From NCBI GenBank assembly GCA_964425275.1, contig CAYRLZ010000081.1, forward strand, positions 1-29,101: DNA of 29,101 nt, written 5' to 3'. Below, piece after piece: positions 15,685 to 23,836 of the stretch. The notes beneath the pieces were generated by a model. It had not been told where the DNA came from. It ran no database searches and saw only the letters and a list, made by a program, of their open reading frames with translations. How positions within the stretch are numbered: position 1 is the first letter of the stretch; the number at the start of each line of letters is the position of its first letter. The position numbers and the translations under genes were made by a program. The DNA is from CAYRLZ01 sp964425275 (GTDB taxonomy: Bacteria > Hydrothermota > Tepidihabitantia > Tepidihabitantales > JBDRVQ01).

Positions 15685-16227
15685 ATGGCTATTTTAATAA
15701 TAATTTTAGTTTTGATTGCTTTATATATTCTCTTCACCTATAACTCTTTAATTATAAAGCGCAATCGGGTGAAGAACGCCTGGTCGCAGATTGATGTCCA
15801 GTTGAAACGAAGATATGACCTAATCCCCAATTTAGTGGAGACGGTGAAGGGTTATGCTGCCCACGAAAGGGAGGTCTTTGAAAAGGTTACCGAGGCACGG
15901 GCGCGGGCAATGGGCGCAAAAAGCCCCCGGGAAGCCGCCGAAGCCAATGAAGGTCTGTCCGGTGTCTTGAAGACGCTCTTTGCCGTTGCCGAGTCCTATC
16001 CGCAATTAAAGGCAAATGAGAATTTCCTCCGTCTCCAAGAAGAACTGTCCGCAACCGAAAATAAGATTGCCTTTGCCCGGCAGTTCTATAACGATACCGT
16101 CCTCTCTTATAATATCACCTGCCAGCAATTCCCTTCTGGTATCATCGCCACCATCTTTGGCTTCAAGCCAGAAGAATTTTACACCACCCCGGAATCTGAG
16201 AAAGAGGCACCAAGAGTTAAATTCTGA
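15685..16227 (+). CDS. lemA: LemA family membrane protein
   Basis: The 180-residue protein has one N-terminal TM helix (ILIIILVLIALYILFTY) followed by the family core NRVKNAWSQIDVQLKRRYDLIPNLVETVKGYA and a helical bundle ending with PEEFYTTPE. LemA proteins are anchored with a short extracytoplasmic N-terminus and a long alpha-helical domain; their biochemical role is not settled. Pairing with an HtpX-type M48 protease is common. The lemA stop and htpX start share one base (TGATG), so the two are co-translated. The start ATG lies just after a perfect promoter, with no room for a Shine-Dalgarno. Confidence 0.93.
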   Translation: MAILIIILVLIALYILFTYNSLIIKRNRVKNAWSQIDVQLKRRYDLIPNLVETVKGYAAHEREVFEKVTEARARAMGAKSPREAAEANEGLSGVLKTLFAVAESYPQLKANENFLRLQEELSATENKIAFARQFYNDTVLSYNITCQQFPSGIIATIFGFKPEEFYTTPESEKEAPRVKF

Positions 16228-17132
16228 TGTCCGCGGTAACCTTTTATGATTTAATCGCCAAAAATAAGCGATTAACCTACTTCTTTATTTTCCTCATCAG
16301 TATCCTCTTAGGTTTTGCCGGTTATCTTATTGTCAATATCTTTCACTGGGGGACGGCCGGTTATCTCTTCTTTGCCATCTTCATTTTGTTCTATAACCTT
16401 ATCCTTTATTATAATTCATCAAAAATCGTTTTAGCGATAAGTGGCGCCAAACCAGCACCACCAGAAATATATTACCAACTCCATAATGTTGTTGAGGAGA
16501 TGGCGATTGCCGGTGGTATCCCCAAACCAAGGGTCTATGTAATGGAAGATTCTTTCCCGAATGCCTTTGCCACCGGTAGAAGCCCTAAAGATGCCTCGGT
16601 CTGTGTTACCACCGGGCTAATAGCCTTGATGAATCGGGAGGAACTCCAGGGGGTTATTGCCCACGAAATCTCTCATATCCGAAATTATGATATGCTCTTA
16701 ATGACGGTTGTTTCAATAATTGGCGGGTTAATCGTTCTCTTCCGTGATATTTTGTTTCGTTCTTTTTTCTTTCTCGGTGGCCGCCGCGACCGGCGCCGGG
16801 GCGGTTCCGAAGGGGTTTTACTCTTGGTGGGCATTTTGTTCGCACTACTGGCACCAATTTTAGTCCTGCTCATAAGACTGGCAATCTCCCGGGAACGGGA
16901 ATATCTGGCTGATGCCTCGGCCGCCTATTTAACCCGCTATCCCCGCGGACTTGCCCGGGCCTTAGAAAAGATTGGCAACTTTAAGGGTGAGATGCGAACC
17001 GCCACCGACGCCACCGCCCATCTCTTCATCGCCAATCCCTTTGGCAAAGATAAGTTTGAAATCTCAGAACTCTTTGCCACTCATCCACCAATCCCGAAGC
17101 GGATAAAAAGACTCTTAGAGTTAGAAATCTAA
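16227..17132 (+). CDS. htpX: HtpX-like M48 zinc metalloprotease
   Basis: The 301-residue integral membrane protease has two N-terminal TM helices (TYFFIFLISILLGFAGYLIV; YLFFAIFILFYNLILYY), then a catalytic region. The zinc site is H146-E147-x-x-H150 (VIAHEISHIRNYD), and the third ligand is E225 in SREREYLADASAAYL. Two more TM helices lie between them, flanking a cytoplasmic Arg-rich loop (GGRRDRRRGG). HtpX degrades misfolded or damaged membrane proteins together with FtsH. All catalytic residues are present, and the C-terminus has the usual LFATHPPIPKRIKRL motif. It is co-transcribed with lemA through a 1-nt overlap and followed after 3 nt by a CDF transporter gene. Confidence 0.95.
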   Translation: MSAVTFYDLIAKNKRLTYFFIFLISILLGFAGYLIVNIFHWGTAGYLFFAIFILFYNLILYYNSSKIVLAISGAKPAPPEIYYQLHNVVEEMAIAGGIPKPRVYVMEDSFPNAFATGRSPKDASVCVTTGLIALMNREELQGVIAHEISHIRNYDMLLMTVVSIIGGLIVLFRDILFRSFFFLGGRRDRRRGGSEGVLLLVGILFALLAPILVLLIRLAISREREYLADASAAYLTRYPRGLARALEKIGNFKGEMRTATDATAHLFIANPFGKDKFEISELFATHPPIPKRIKRLLELEI

Positions 17133-17135
17133 GAT

Positions 17136-18035
17136 ATGACGCGTGAGATTAGCCTTAGGACAAAAAAGGCGCTTTATGTAACATGGATTAGTGTTCTTCT
17201 AAACATTGCCTTATTTGCCTTTAAGTTATTTGCCGGGATAATCGGTAGGAGTAGTGCGCTGGTTGCTGATGCCGGCCATTCCCTCTCTGATTTGGCAACC
17301 GATATCGTCATTTTGTTGGGCTTTCAATTCGTTGATAAACCAGCCGACAAAAATCATAATTACGGGCACGGCAAGGTTGAGACTTTAATTTTAATAATTA
17401 TCGGTGTTCTGTTATTCGCCTGGGGTCTTAAAATTATCTGGGATGGAGTTAATAAAGTTATTAGCAACACTTTTGGAACCACCCTGCCTCAACCAGGAGG
17501 GATTGCCTTTTTTGCCGCGCTCCTCTCAATATTTACTAAGGAATGGTTATATCGTTGGACAGTAAAATTGGGAAAGGAGATTAAAAGTGAGGCAATCGTT
17601 GCTAATGCCTGGCATCACCGTTCTGATGCCTTCTCTTCTATCGGTGCCGCGGTCGGAATTGGCGGTGCTATTCTGTTAGGACCAAAGTGGCGGATATTAG
17701 ACCCGATTGCCGCAATTGTCTTAGGTCTCTTTATTATTCAGGTAGCAATTAATAGCACGCGGGTAAGTATCAATGAGTTATTAGAGGCATCGTTGAGTGA
17801 AGAGATGAAAAGCGAAATCCTAACCATTATTAGAAATATCCCAGGGGTTAAAAATCCCCACGATATGAAGACAAGAAAAATTGGGAATAATATGGCAATT
17901 GATATCCATATTGAGGTTGACAAATCGTTAAGTATCTTAGAGGCTCATGATATTGCAACGCGGGTGGAAGAGAAGATTAAAAAAGTATTTGGTAAAGGAA
18001 CATTCGTCTCCGTTCATATTGAACCGAGCGGGTAG
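17136..18035 (+). CDS. Cation diffusion facilitator (zinc/iron/manganese efflux)
   Basis: The 299-residue CDF transporter has six TM helices. The metal site is formed by H48 and D52 in TM2 (DAGHSLSDLATD) and H160 and D164 in TM5 (HHRSDAFSSIG). This His/Asp pairing fits zinc or broad divalent metal transport, and selectivity cannot be fixed from sequence. The loop NHNYGHGKVETL is the family hallmark after TM2. The C-terminal cytoplasmic ZT-dimer domain (about 205-299; NIPGVKNPHDMKTRKIG, IDIHIEVD) is intact. It exchanges cytoplasmic metal for protons. The ATG lies 3 nt after htpX, so it belongs to the lemA-htpX unit and may supply metal homeostasis alongside a zinc protease. No obvious metal-regulator gene is nearby. 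Confidence 0.94.
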   Translation: MTREISLRTKKALYVTWISVLLNIALFAFKLFAGIIGRSSALVADAGHSLSDLATDIVILLGFQFVDKPADKNHNYGHGKVETLILIIIGVLLFAWGLKIIWDGVNKVISNTFGTTLPQPGGIAFFAALLSIFTKEWLYRWTVKLGKEIKSEAIVANAWHHRSDAFSSIGAAVGIGGAILLGPKWRILDPIAAIVLGLFIIQVAINSTRVSINELLEASLSEEMKSEILTIIRNIPGVKNPHDMKTRKIGNNMAIDIHIEVDKSLSILEAHDIATRVEEKIKKVFGKGTFVSVHIEPSG

Positions 18036-18074
18036 CACCCAGCCTCGAAGTTCAGAAGTTTTGCGGTTCAGGAG

Positions 18075-18839
18075 TTAGGAAGGCACTCTTCCGATAACCA
18101 TAACACGGGTCGTCTCCGGACCGGGTGGTTCAAAGGTTAGGTGGCGATAAAATTTAATCTTAAAAAAACCGGCTTGCCGGAGCCAATCTTCTATCTCCTC
18201 TAACTCATAGCCCCGCTCCTGATGAATCTCTTCAAAGTCGGGTGGACGCAGTGGCGATAAGGGTCTAATATCTTTTACCCAAGCAGTAAGGAACAATGTT
18301 GAAATCCGTTTCTGGGTATCATACCTATTTCGCCAGTGGGTGAGCAGTCTTTTGCTTTCTCGCCAGAAGGAATGATTATCCCAGATTTCCTTCAAACTGA
18401 AAATCGTATTCAGGTCAAAGGCAAAAATTCCCTTCGGCCGCAAAACGGAAAAGACTGACTTAAAGCAACTCTTTATCGCCGTTTCCTCTAATAGGTAATT
18501 GATACTGTCATAAAAGGAAATAGCGGCATCTACTTTATAGGGGAGGGAAAAATTTTTCATATCCCCTTCAAAAATTTGCCAACTGGTGTCCGGGGGCAAA
18601 ATCTTTTTTTTAAGAACCGCAAGCATCTCAGGGGAACGGTCCAAACCGACCACCTTATATTTCTTTTTAAGGAGCAACTCGGTTGGAATGCCCGTTCCGC
18701 AAGCCAGGTCTAATATCCAATTGGGCTTTATGCCCTCGCGCTTAAAAATTTCTATGGTATAGTTAACCCATTCTTCATAGGGGACCAGATTCAACATAAA
18801 CTCATCGTAATATTCCGCAAATTTTTCAAACGGTCTCAT
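18075..18839 (-). CDS. Class I SAM-dependent methyltransferase
   Basis: This 254-residue methyltransferase carries motif I LDLACGTG (about residue 43) and the acidic motif II VVGLDRSPEM. The sequence AISFYDSINYLLE (post-motif, contact to the substrate side) and GIFAFDLNTIFSL follow. The N-terminus FEKFAEYYDEFM and the C-terminal GYELEEIEDWLRQAGF with a short beta end resemble the YdfO/Bacillus-type small-molecule methyltransferases. The substrate is not determinable. It is the last gene of the minus-strand group, starting 4 nt after the MFS transporter stop, which suggests co-transcription with a transporter, for example modification of an exported metabolite. A class-I methyltransferase is certain; the rest is inference. 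Confidence 0.88.
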   Translation of the reverse strand: MRPFEKFAEYYDEFMLNLVPYEEWVNYTIEIFKREGIKPNWILDLACGTGIPTELLLKKKYKVVGLDRSPEMLAVLKKKILPPDTSWQIFEGDMKNFSLPYKVDAAISFYDSINYLLEETAIKSCFKSVFSVLRPKGIFAFDLNTIFSLKEIWDNHSFWRESKRLLTHWRNRYDTQKRISTLFLTAWVKDIRPLSPLRPPDFEEIHQERGYELEEIEDWLRQAGFFKIKFYRHLTFEPPGPETTRVMVIGRVPS

Positions 18840-18843
18840 AGAC

Positions 18844-20220
18844 TCACGGACGACGGAAACGAGTTATTAGTCCAATAAGGAATGGAATAGAAAAGCCGGT
18901 GACGAGAACGCCAACCGCCAAAAGCAGATGCCGCTTTGGAAAAAAAATAGTTAACTGTCCTAAGAGAAAGGCAAAGAGCCCAAAAAAGAAATGAAGTAAC
19001 CATTCTCGGGTGGAAAATATCCTCCCTCGGGCTTCAGCTGGCACTTCCTCTTGTAGAATCGTATCCCAGGCGATAAAGACCGGTGAGAGAAAAAAACCAC
19101 CTAAAAAGGCAAGAAAAAAGACCACAAGGCTTTCCCGAATAAATGAAGAAAAGATGGTTATCACACCTAAGGTAAATAGGGAAAAGAAGACGATAATCTC
19201 CTTCTTAATCCGGTGTCCGAAGATGCCGTAGGAAAGAGAGCTTAAAATGAGCCCAATTGAACCAACCCCACCCAAAAAACCAACTCCTCTCGTACCTAAA
19301 TTAAGCCCTAACATCTGCTCCGGACTTTGGACAATTGGGATATAGAGAACAAAAACGGAGGCGCCAATTAAGACAAACGCCAATAAAGAGGCAAAGGTAA
19401 GAGAGACCGGCGGCGAAGAAAGGATTAGTAAATAGGCGGATTTGAGATTGAGAAACAGTTTCTTTATATTGATAAAGGCTAATGATAGTAAATTTCTTCC
19501 CCGGACCAGAAGGGGCTCTCTTTTCTCTCTTTCTCTTTTTTTTGAAGAGCGAAAGACATAAATTAGGGCAAGAACTGAAATCCAGTAACTGAGCGAATCA
19601 ATATAAAAACCAGCACTCCAAGTATAGCGAATACCGATGCGCCGCCAGAACTCAAGGTCAACAATCAACCCACCGAGGATAATTCCCAAAAGGGTGGCGA
19701 CCCGCCCGATGAGATTGAGAAAGGAGTTGGCCGCTAAGAGCCGCTTTGGGGCCACTAAGGTGGGGATGATTGATAGTCGGGCGGTATTAAAGAAAAGACC
19801 AAAGAGAAAGACTAAAAAAGAACAGAGGTAGACCAAAAATAGATTGCCAATCTCTAAGATCAAAAGCGGGATGGAAAGGACTAAAAGTGCCCGGGCGATA
19901 TCGCAAAAGATTAAAATCTTTCTTTTGTCCCAGCGGTCAACCAAAACTCCGGCAAAAGGACCAAAGATAATCGTTGGCAGGGCGATGACAACGGAGAGAT
20001 AGGAGATTGCCTGGGCACTCTTCCAGCCATACTTCTGCGATAAGAAGGCAATCATCGCCAGAAGCGCCATATAATCCAGTTTATCACCAAAAAGAGAAAA
20101 CGCCTGGGAAAAGGTGAAGATGAGGAATCTTTTTATCTTAAAGAGATTGAAAAACTCACTCCTCGGGGAAAGCGACGGATAGACCCCAAGAGCGGTTTTA
20201 CTTTTCTCCCCGGGCATCAT
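18844..20220 (-). CDS. MFS transporter
   Basis: The 458-residue protein has about 12 TM helices. The first two enclose the conserved motif-A region GVLVDRWDKRKILIFCDIARALL after TM2, a hallmark of major-facilitator exporters. The first TM is FLIFTFSQAFSLFGDKLDYMALL. A central hydrophilic loop (SKKREREKREPLLVRGRNLL) separates the halves. The pattern (FSLFGDKL near the N-terminus, LNLIGRVATLLGIILGGL) is typical of the DHA3 / enterobactin-exporter-like subgroup. The cargo is unknown. The likely start is one of two adjacent ATGs (20220 and 20217). It lies 60 nt after the GT4 gene and 4 nt before the methyltransferase. Confidence 0.88.
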   Translation of the reverse strand: MMPGEKSKTALGVYPSLSPRSEFFNLFKIKRFLIFTFSQAFSLFGDKLDYMALLAMIAFLSQKYGWKSAQAISYLSVVIALPTIIFGPFAGVLVDRWDKRKILIFCDIARALLVLSIPLLILEIGNLFLVYLCSFLVFLFGLFFNTARLSIIPTLVAPKRLLAANSFLNLIGRVATLLGIILGGLIVDLEFWRRIGIRYTWSAGFYIDSLSYWISVLALIYVFRSSKKREREKREPLLVRGRNLLSLAFINIKKLFLNLKSAYLLILSSPPVSLTFASLLAFVLIGASVFVLYIPIVQSPEQMLGLNLGTRGVGFLGGVGSIGLILSSLSYGIFGHRIKKEIIVFFSLFTLGVITIFSSFIRESLVVFFLAFLGGFFLSPVFIAWDTILQEEVPAEARGRIFSTREWLLHFFFGLFAFLLGQLTIFFPKRHLLLAVGVLVTGFSIPFLIGLITRFRRP

Positions 20221-20280
20221 TTTGTTGGAGTGGGCAACTGGCGAGTGCTATCGGGTCAAAGCATCGGTGGTTGAAATAGG

Positions 20281-21474
20281 CTAAGGAATGGATTTAATCC
20301 ATGTGAACTTGCGTCCCGCCTGGTCCATCCGGTTGGTTATTGCGGTATCGCCTTTTAATAGGGAGTGATAGAATCTCTCTACTGCCCTTCCAATCTTTTC
20401 CCAGGAGTATCCTAAGGCCTTTTTTCTTCCTTCGGCGCCCATCCTTTTTTTGAGGTTCTCATCTTTTAAGATTTTAGACAGTGCCTCGGCGATTGCCTGA
20501 GGCGAGCGGGGTGGCACCAAAAAGCCATCCCGACCATGGCTCACCACTTCTTGATAACCGGGAATATCCGAGGCAACCACCGGTTTGGCGGTGGCCATCG
20601 CCTCCAAGAGGATTATCCCAAAACTTTCACAATCAACCGATGGCGCACAAAAGACATCGCAGGTTGCATAATAGTAAGGAATCTCCTCGGGTGAGACGGT
20701 GCCACAAAAATGGACATTCTCGGCCACGGTCTTATCAATGTATTCCTTATACGAATAGCCAAGCACCCCACCACCAACCGTCAAGAGTAGAACATTCGGG
20801 AATTCCCTTTTGATTAAAGGCAGGGCCTGCATTAGATATTTCAGCCCCTTTTTTGGTTCAAAGCGACCGACGAATAATAACCGGGGCCAACGCGAAAGAT
20901 ATTGGGGCAGGGGTTGGATATCCGGTGAGAAACGGTTTGGGTCAATGGCATTAGGGATGATATGATAATTTCCCGGGAAATAACGTTGACTCGCCTCAAC
21001 CGCGGCTCGGGATACTGCAATTACACCATCCAGTTTCCTAAAATAGGGGAGAAGAAAAGAGCGGAAGAGAGTATAACCTTTGCTCTTTGTATAATAGGAG
21101 TGGAGGGTAATCACATTCTTTACCCGGGAGTGACGGAGGGCTAACATTGGTAGGGTTGGAGCCAGTGAGCCATGAATATGAATAATATCAAATCCGGTAC
21201 TTAAAATCTTTTTTACCTTGGCCCCAAGCCGAAGGCCAAGCGGGAGCGAGGCCCAGGATTTATTTGACCTTATCGTAAACGACCGGCCAACCCGATAAAC
21301 ATCCTCTTCATTCGGCGAATATTTCACACCATCTAAGATGCGCGTTGAGAAATTGGTCGTGAGGATTTTTACTTCGTGTCCCAATCTTTTTAACTCACGG
21401 GTGAGATGATAGATATGAATGGGAATTCCCCCAACATGGGGGAAGTAAACATCCGAGACCATCAGAATTCGCAT
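20281..21474 (-). CDS. GT4-family glycosyltransferase
   Basis: The 397-residue GT-B glycosyltransferase has an N-terminal acceptor domain with VYFPHVGGIPIHIYHLTREL, a glycine-rich loop that contacts the nucleotide sugar. The C-terminal donor domain has LLFVGRFEPKKGLKYLMQAL and the E-x7-E motif ESFGIILLE, which retains the sugar and positions the nucleotide. It adds a sugar from a nucleotide-sugar donor in the cytoplasm, probably during polysaccharide or glycolipid synthesis; donor and acceptor are unknown. It is cytoplasmic and distinct from the membrane enzymes at 3184-8632. It starts 10 nt after the ornithine cyclodeaminase-like gene with only a weak ribosome site, so coupling is likely. 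The C-terminal 15 residues (QAGRKFTWIKSIP) are outside the conserved fold. Confidence 0.92.
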   Translation of the reverse strand: MRILMVSDVYFPHVGGIPIHIYHLTRELKRLGHEVKILTTNFSTRILDGVKYSPNEEDVYRVGRSFTIRSNKSWASLPLGLRLGAKVKKILSTGFDIIHIHGSLAPTLPMLALRHSRVKNVITLHSYYTKSKGYTLFRSFLLPYFRKLDGVIAVSRAAVEASQRYFPGNYHIIPNAIDPNRFSPDIQPLPQYLSRWPRLLFVGRFEPKKGLKYLMQALPLIKREFPNVLLLTVGGGVLGYSYKEYIDKTVAENVHFCGTVSPEEIPYYYATCDVFCAPSVDCESFGIILLEAMATAKPVVASDIPGYQEVVSHGRDGFLVPPRSPQAIAEALSKILKDENLKKRMGAEGRKKALGYSWEKIGRAVERFYHSLLKGDTAITNRMDQAGRKFTWIKSIP

Positions 21475-21484
21475 CTCAATAGCG

Positions 21485-22471
21485 CTAAAAGAAAGACCAG
21501 TCTCTCCCCATCCCTTTCCGTTTGGCTAATTTATATACCCGGTGAGCGGTTACCACATCCTGGATGCCTAAGCCCGTAGAATCAAATATCGTTATCTCTT
21601 CATCACTCGTTCGCCCCTCTATTTTCCCACATAGCAAATCACCCAATTCACCCTGGATATTTTCTCTTTTTATTATCCCTTTGGTCAGAGGGACATTCAC
21701 CTCTCCGGAATGGGTCGCTTGTTCCCAGTCATCAATATAGACCTTACCGTCTAAGAGAATTTTTGGGTCTAACTCTTCTTTTCCTGGGGCATCGGCACCA
21801 ATCGCATTGATATGGCAGCCGGGTTTTATCCATTCTCTTTTTATGATTGGTTCGCGCACCGGCGTTTGCGTGCAAAGGATGTCGCAATCCTGAACCGCCG
21901 TTTCTAAGGAAGGCGCTAATTCTATCGGCACCCTGACCCGCTTTTTCATCGCCCGCTGGAACCTTTCCGCCTGGGAGGTGGATACATCAAAGACTTTAAC
22001 TTTCTTTATGGGAATGTAAGCGAGCACGGCTAAAAGTTGAGTTTCGGCTTGGACACCACAGCCCACCAAAGATAAGACCTCGGAATTCTTCCGTGCCAGA
22101 TACTTGGTGGCAACACCGGAAGCGGCACCGGTGCGCATCGTCGTTATCCAAGTTCCATCCAGCACCGCATAGGGGAAACCGTTTTTTGGGTTAATTAAAA
22201 GAATCGTCGCCATCACCGTTGGCAACTTATACCTCTTGGGATTATTGGTATGAACATTAACTACTTTTACCCCGGAAATTTCAAGTGAGGTGATGTAAGA
22301 GGGCATTACCCGGAGGTCACCCGAGTATTTTTCATAGAAGAGATACATCTTGGCCGGCATCTGGACATTTCCCAGGCCCTTTTCCTTAAAGGCGGTCTCG
22401 GTAGCCCTGAGGGTATCCTTTATTGATAGAATTTTTTTTACCTCCTTCTGATTTATAAACAATACCTTCAT
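21485..22471 (-). CDS. Ornithine cyclodeaminase / alanine dehydrogenase family protein
   Basis: The 328-residue NAD(P)-dependent enzyme belongs to the mu-crystallin/OCD family. MPAKMYLF and GDLRVMPSYI contain the Lys and Arg that hold the amino acid, and TMRTGAASGVATKYLA is a family signature. The Rossmann loop is LSLVGCGVQAETQL. IGADAPGKEELDP carries the catalytic Asp, and FDSTGLGIQD closes the active site. Members include ornithine cyclodeaminase, archaeal-type alanine dehydrogenase and ketimine reductases, and sequence alone does not decide among them. It heads the minus-strand group, with a strong Shine-Dalgarno (TAGGAGG) before the ATG, and lies downstream of a GC-rich hairpin. No partner enzyme of proline or arginine metabolism is adjacent, so its pathway is open. 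Confidence 0.88.
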   Translation of the reverse strand: MKVLFINQKEVKKILSIKDTLRATETAFKEKGLGNVQMPAKMYLFYEKYSGDLRVMPSYITSLEISGVKVVNVHTNNPKRYKLPTVMATILLINPKNGFPYAVLDGTWITTMRTGAASGVATKYLARKNSEVLSLVGCGVQAETQLLAVLAYIPIKKVKVFDVSTSQAERFQRAMKKRVRVPIELAPSLETAVQDCDILCTQTPVREPIIKREWIKPGCHINAIGADAPGKEELDPKILLDGKVYIDDWEQATHSGEVNVPLTKGIIKRENIQGELGDLLCGKIEGRTSDEEITIFDSTGLGIQDVVTAHRVYKLAKRKGMGRDWSFF

Positions 22472-22487
22472 CTTTCCTCCTATCGGT

Positions 22488-22567
22488 AAAAAATCATCAG
22501 CCGTTGGCTGGCGCGCCGCTTGGTTCGTTAACTATTTCATACCACTTGCGGCAACCGCCAACAGCCG
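22488..22567 (-). terminator. GC-rich imperfect hairpin with T-run, likely terminator of the rpsO-pnp-M16 unit
   Basis: GTTGGC (22503-22508) pairs with GCCAAC (22557-22562), and GCCGC (22515-22519) with GCGGC (22548-22552). A CC/GG pair, a TTGG/CCA extension and small bulges lie between and inside them. Read on the minus strand it begins 10 nt after the M16 stop codon, and a run of six T (22493-22488) follows the hairpin after 6 nt. It also lies in the leader region of the next gene, so an attenuator is possible. Confidence 0.5.
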
Positions 22568-22576
22568 ACGAGTCTT

Positions 22577-23833
22577 TTAACATACAAATTGCTTCAAATC
22601 CTTCTCCGGCACATCGCCCAGAGCGGTGACGAAAAAGGGTGGCGATAAGACCTCAGGCAAAAGGGAGTTGACATCCGAAACCTTTAGCCGGTTGTAATTA
22701 GAAAGTGTCTCTTCTAAGGTAAAGCACCTCCCTAAAAGTAACTCATTCTTTGCCAGGGCGAACATCCGAGCCAGGGGACTCTCCTGGGAAAGGATTATTG
22801 AACTCTTAGTTAAGTTTAAGGCCACTTCTATCTCCTTTTGGGAAAACCCCTCAGTTAAAACCTTTTCTCTCTCCGCTGAGATTATTCTTAATGCCTTGAT
22901 TGCCCAATCCTTTCTGGTGATAAAATAGATGCCAAATAATCCACTATCCGAATAGAGGTCAACAAAGGAGGAAATCTGGTAGACTAAACCTTCTTCCTCA
23001 CGCAGTTTTTGAAAGAGTCGGGAAGAGAGAGAAGAGCCAAATGCGGTATTCAAAACCGAAAGGGCATACCGTTTCTCCGGCGGATAGGAAAAAATCGGAC
23101 GGGCATAAATGATGTAGGCACTCTCTAATTCCTTCCGCACTTCAACTAAGAGTGGCGAGGAAGGAGAATTGGGCGGTGGTGCGCGCCTTGGCGAATTGAT
23201 TTTATTAGTTAAAGATTTTACCTTTGGAACCCTTGAGACCACTTCTTCCCATAGACGCTCCGTCCCACCGGTCAAGAGGAGAATGATATTATTCGCGGTA
23301 TAATTAGATGAGAAGTAAGACAATACCTTTTCTCTTGTCAAATCCTTAACTTGTTCATAAGTGCCGGTAATCGGGCGACCAAGGGGATGGGAAGAGAAAA
23401 AATGGGAAAAGAGCAAGGAGAGAATCTTATCCTCGGGGTCTTCTTCGGCCTCCCTTATCTCCTGGTAAATAACCCCCTTCTCTTTTTCTAATTCATCCTT
23501 GGGAAAAAGAGGGGTGGTAGCGATTTCCAATAATAATTCCAGGACCGGACCGATATTTTCTTTTAAGAAGCGGGCATAAATACCGGTTGACTCCTTAGTC
23601 GTGAAGCCATCAAGATGGCAACCTTTGGATTCGGCATAAAGAGAGATTTCCTTAGGGGTTTTCTTTTGCGTCCCTTTGAAAAAACCGTGCTCAATGAAAT
23701 GGGTTATTCCTGTGTTGGTTTCGTTTTCATCCCGGCTGCCCAAGTTAAATATTATCCCGAGGGCACAAGAGGGAAGAAAGGGAATTGGCTCCTGAATAAT
23801 TCTTATCCCATTAATCACTTCCTTTTTTATCAT
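22577..23833 (-). CDS. M16 (pitrilysin-family) zinc peptidase
   Basis: The 418-residue protein belongs to the processing-peptidase-like M16B group. The inverted zinc motif is H45-x-x-E48-H49 (THFIEHGFFKGT), and the third ligand is E125 in VIYQEIREAEEDPED. The second half (about 215-410) is the inactive M16_C domain with ESAYIIYARP and SRLFQKLREEEGLVY, a typical substrate-binding region. These peptidases cut peptides of moderate length; the Bacillus neighbour of pnp (ymxG/mlpA) is the closest functional parallel. The gene starts 3 nt after pnp with no Shine-Dalgarno, indicating translational coupling. All ligands are conserved, so it should be active. Substrate unknown. Confidence 0.92.
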   Translation of the reverse strand: MIKKEVINGIRIIQEPIPFLPSCALGIIFNLGSRDENETNTGITHFIEHGFFKGTQKKTPKEISLYAESKGCHLDGFTTKESTGIYARFLKENIGPVLELLLEIATTPLFPKDELEKEKGVIYQEIREAEEDPEDKILSLLFSHFFSSHPLGRPITGTYEQVKDLTREKVLSYFSSNYTANNIILLLTGGTERLWEEVVSRVPKVKSLTNKINSPRRAPPPNSPSSPLLVEVRKELESAYIIYARPIFSYPPEKRYALSVLNTAFGSSLSSRLFQKLREEEGLVYQISSFVDLYSDSGLFGIYFITRKDWAIKALRIISAEREKVLTEGFSQKEIEVALNLTKSSIILSQESPLARMFALAKNELLLGRCFTLEETLSNYNRLKVSDVNSLLPEVLSPPFFVTALGDVPEKDLKQFVC

Positions 23834-23836
23834 TAT

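Noticed and set aside
20221..20280. Promoter in the 60-nt gap between the GT4 and MFS genes
   Set aside because: A TTGACC-like box exists on the minus strand, but there is no acceptable -10 at the right distance.
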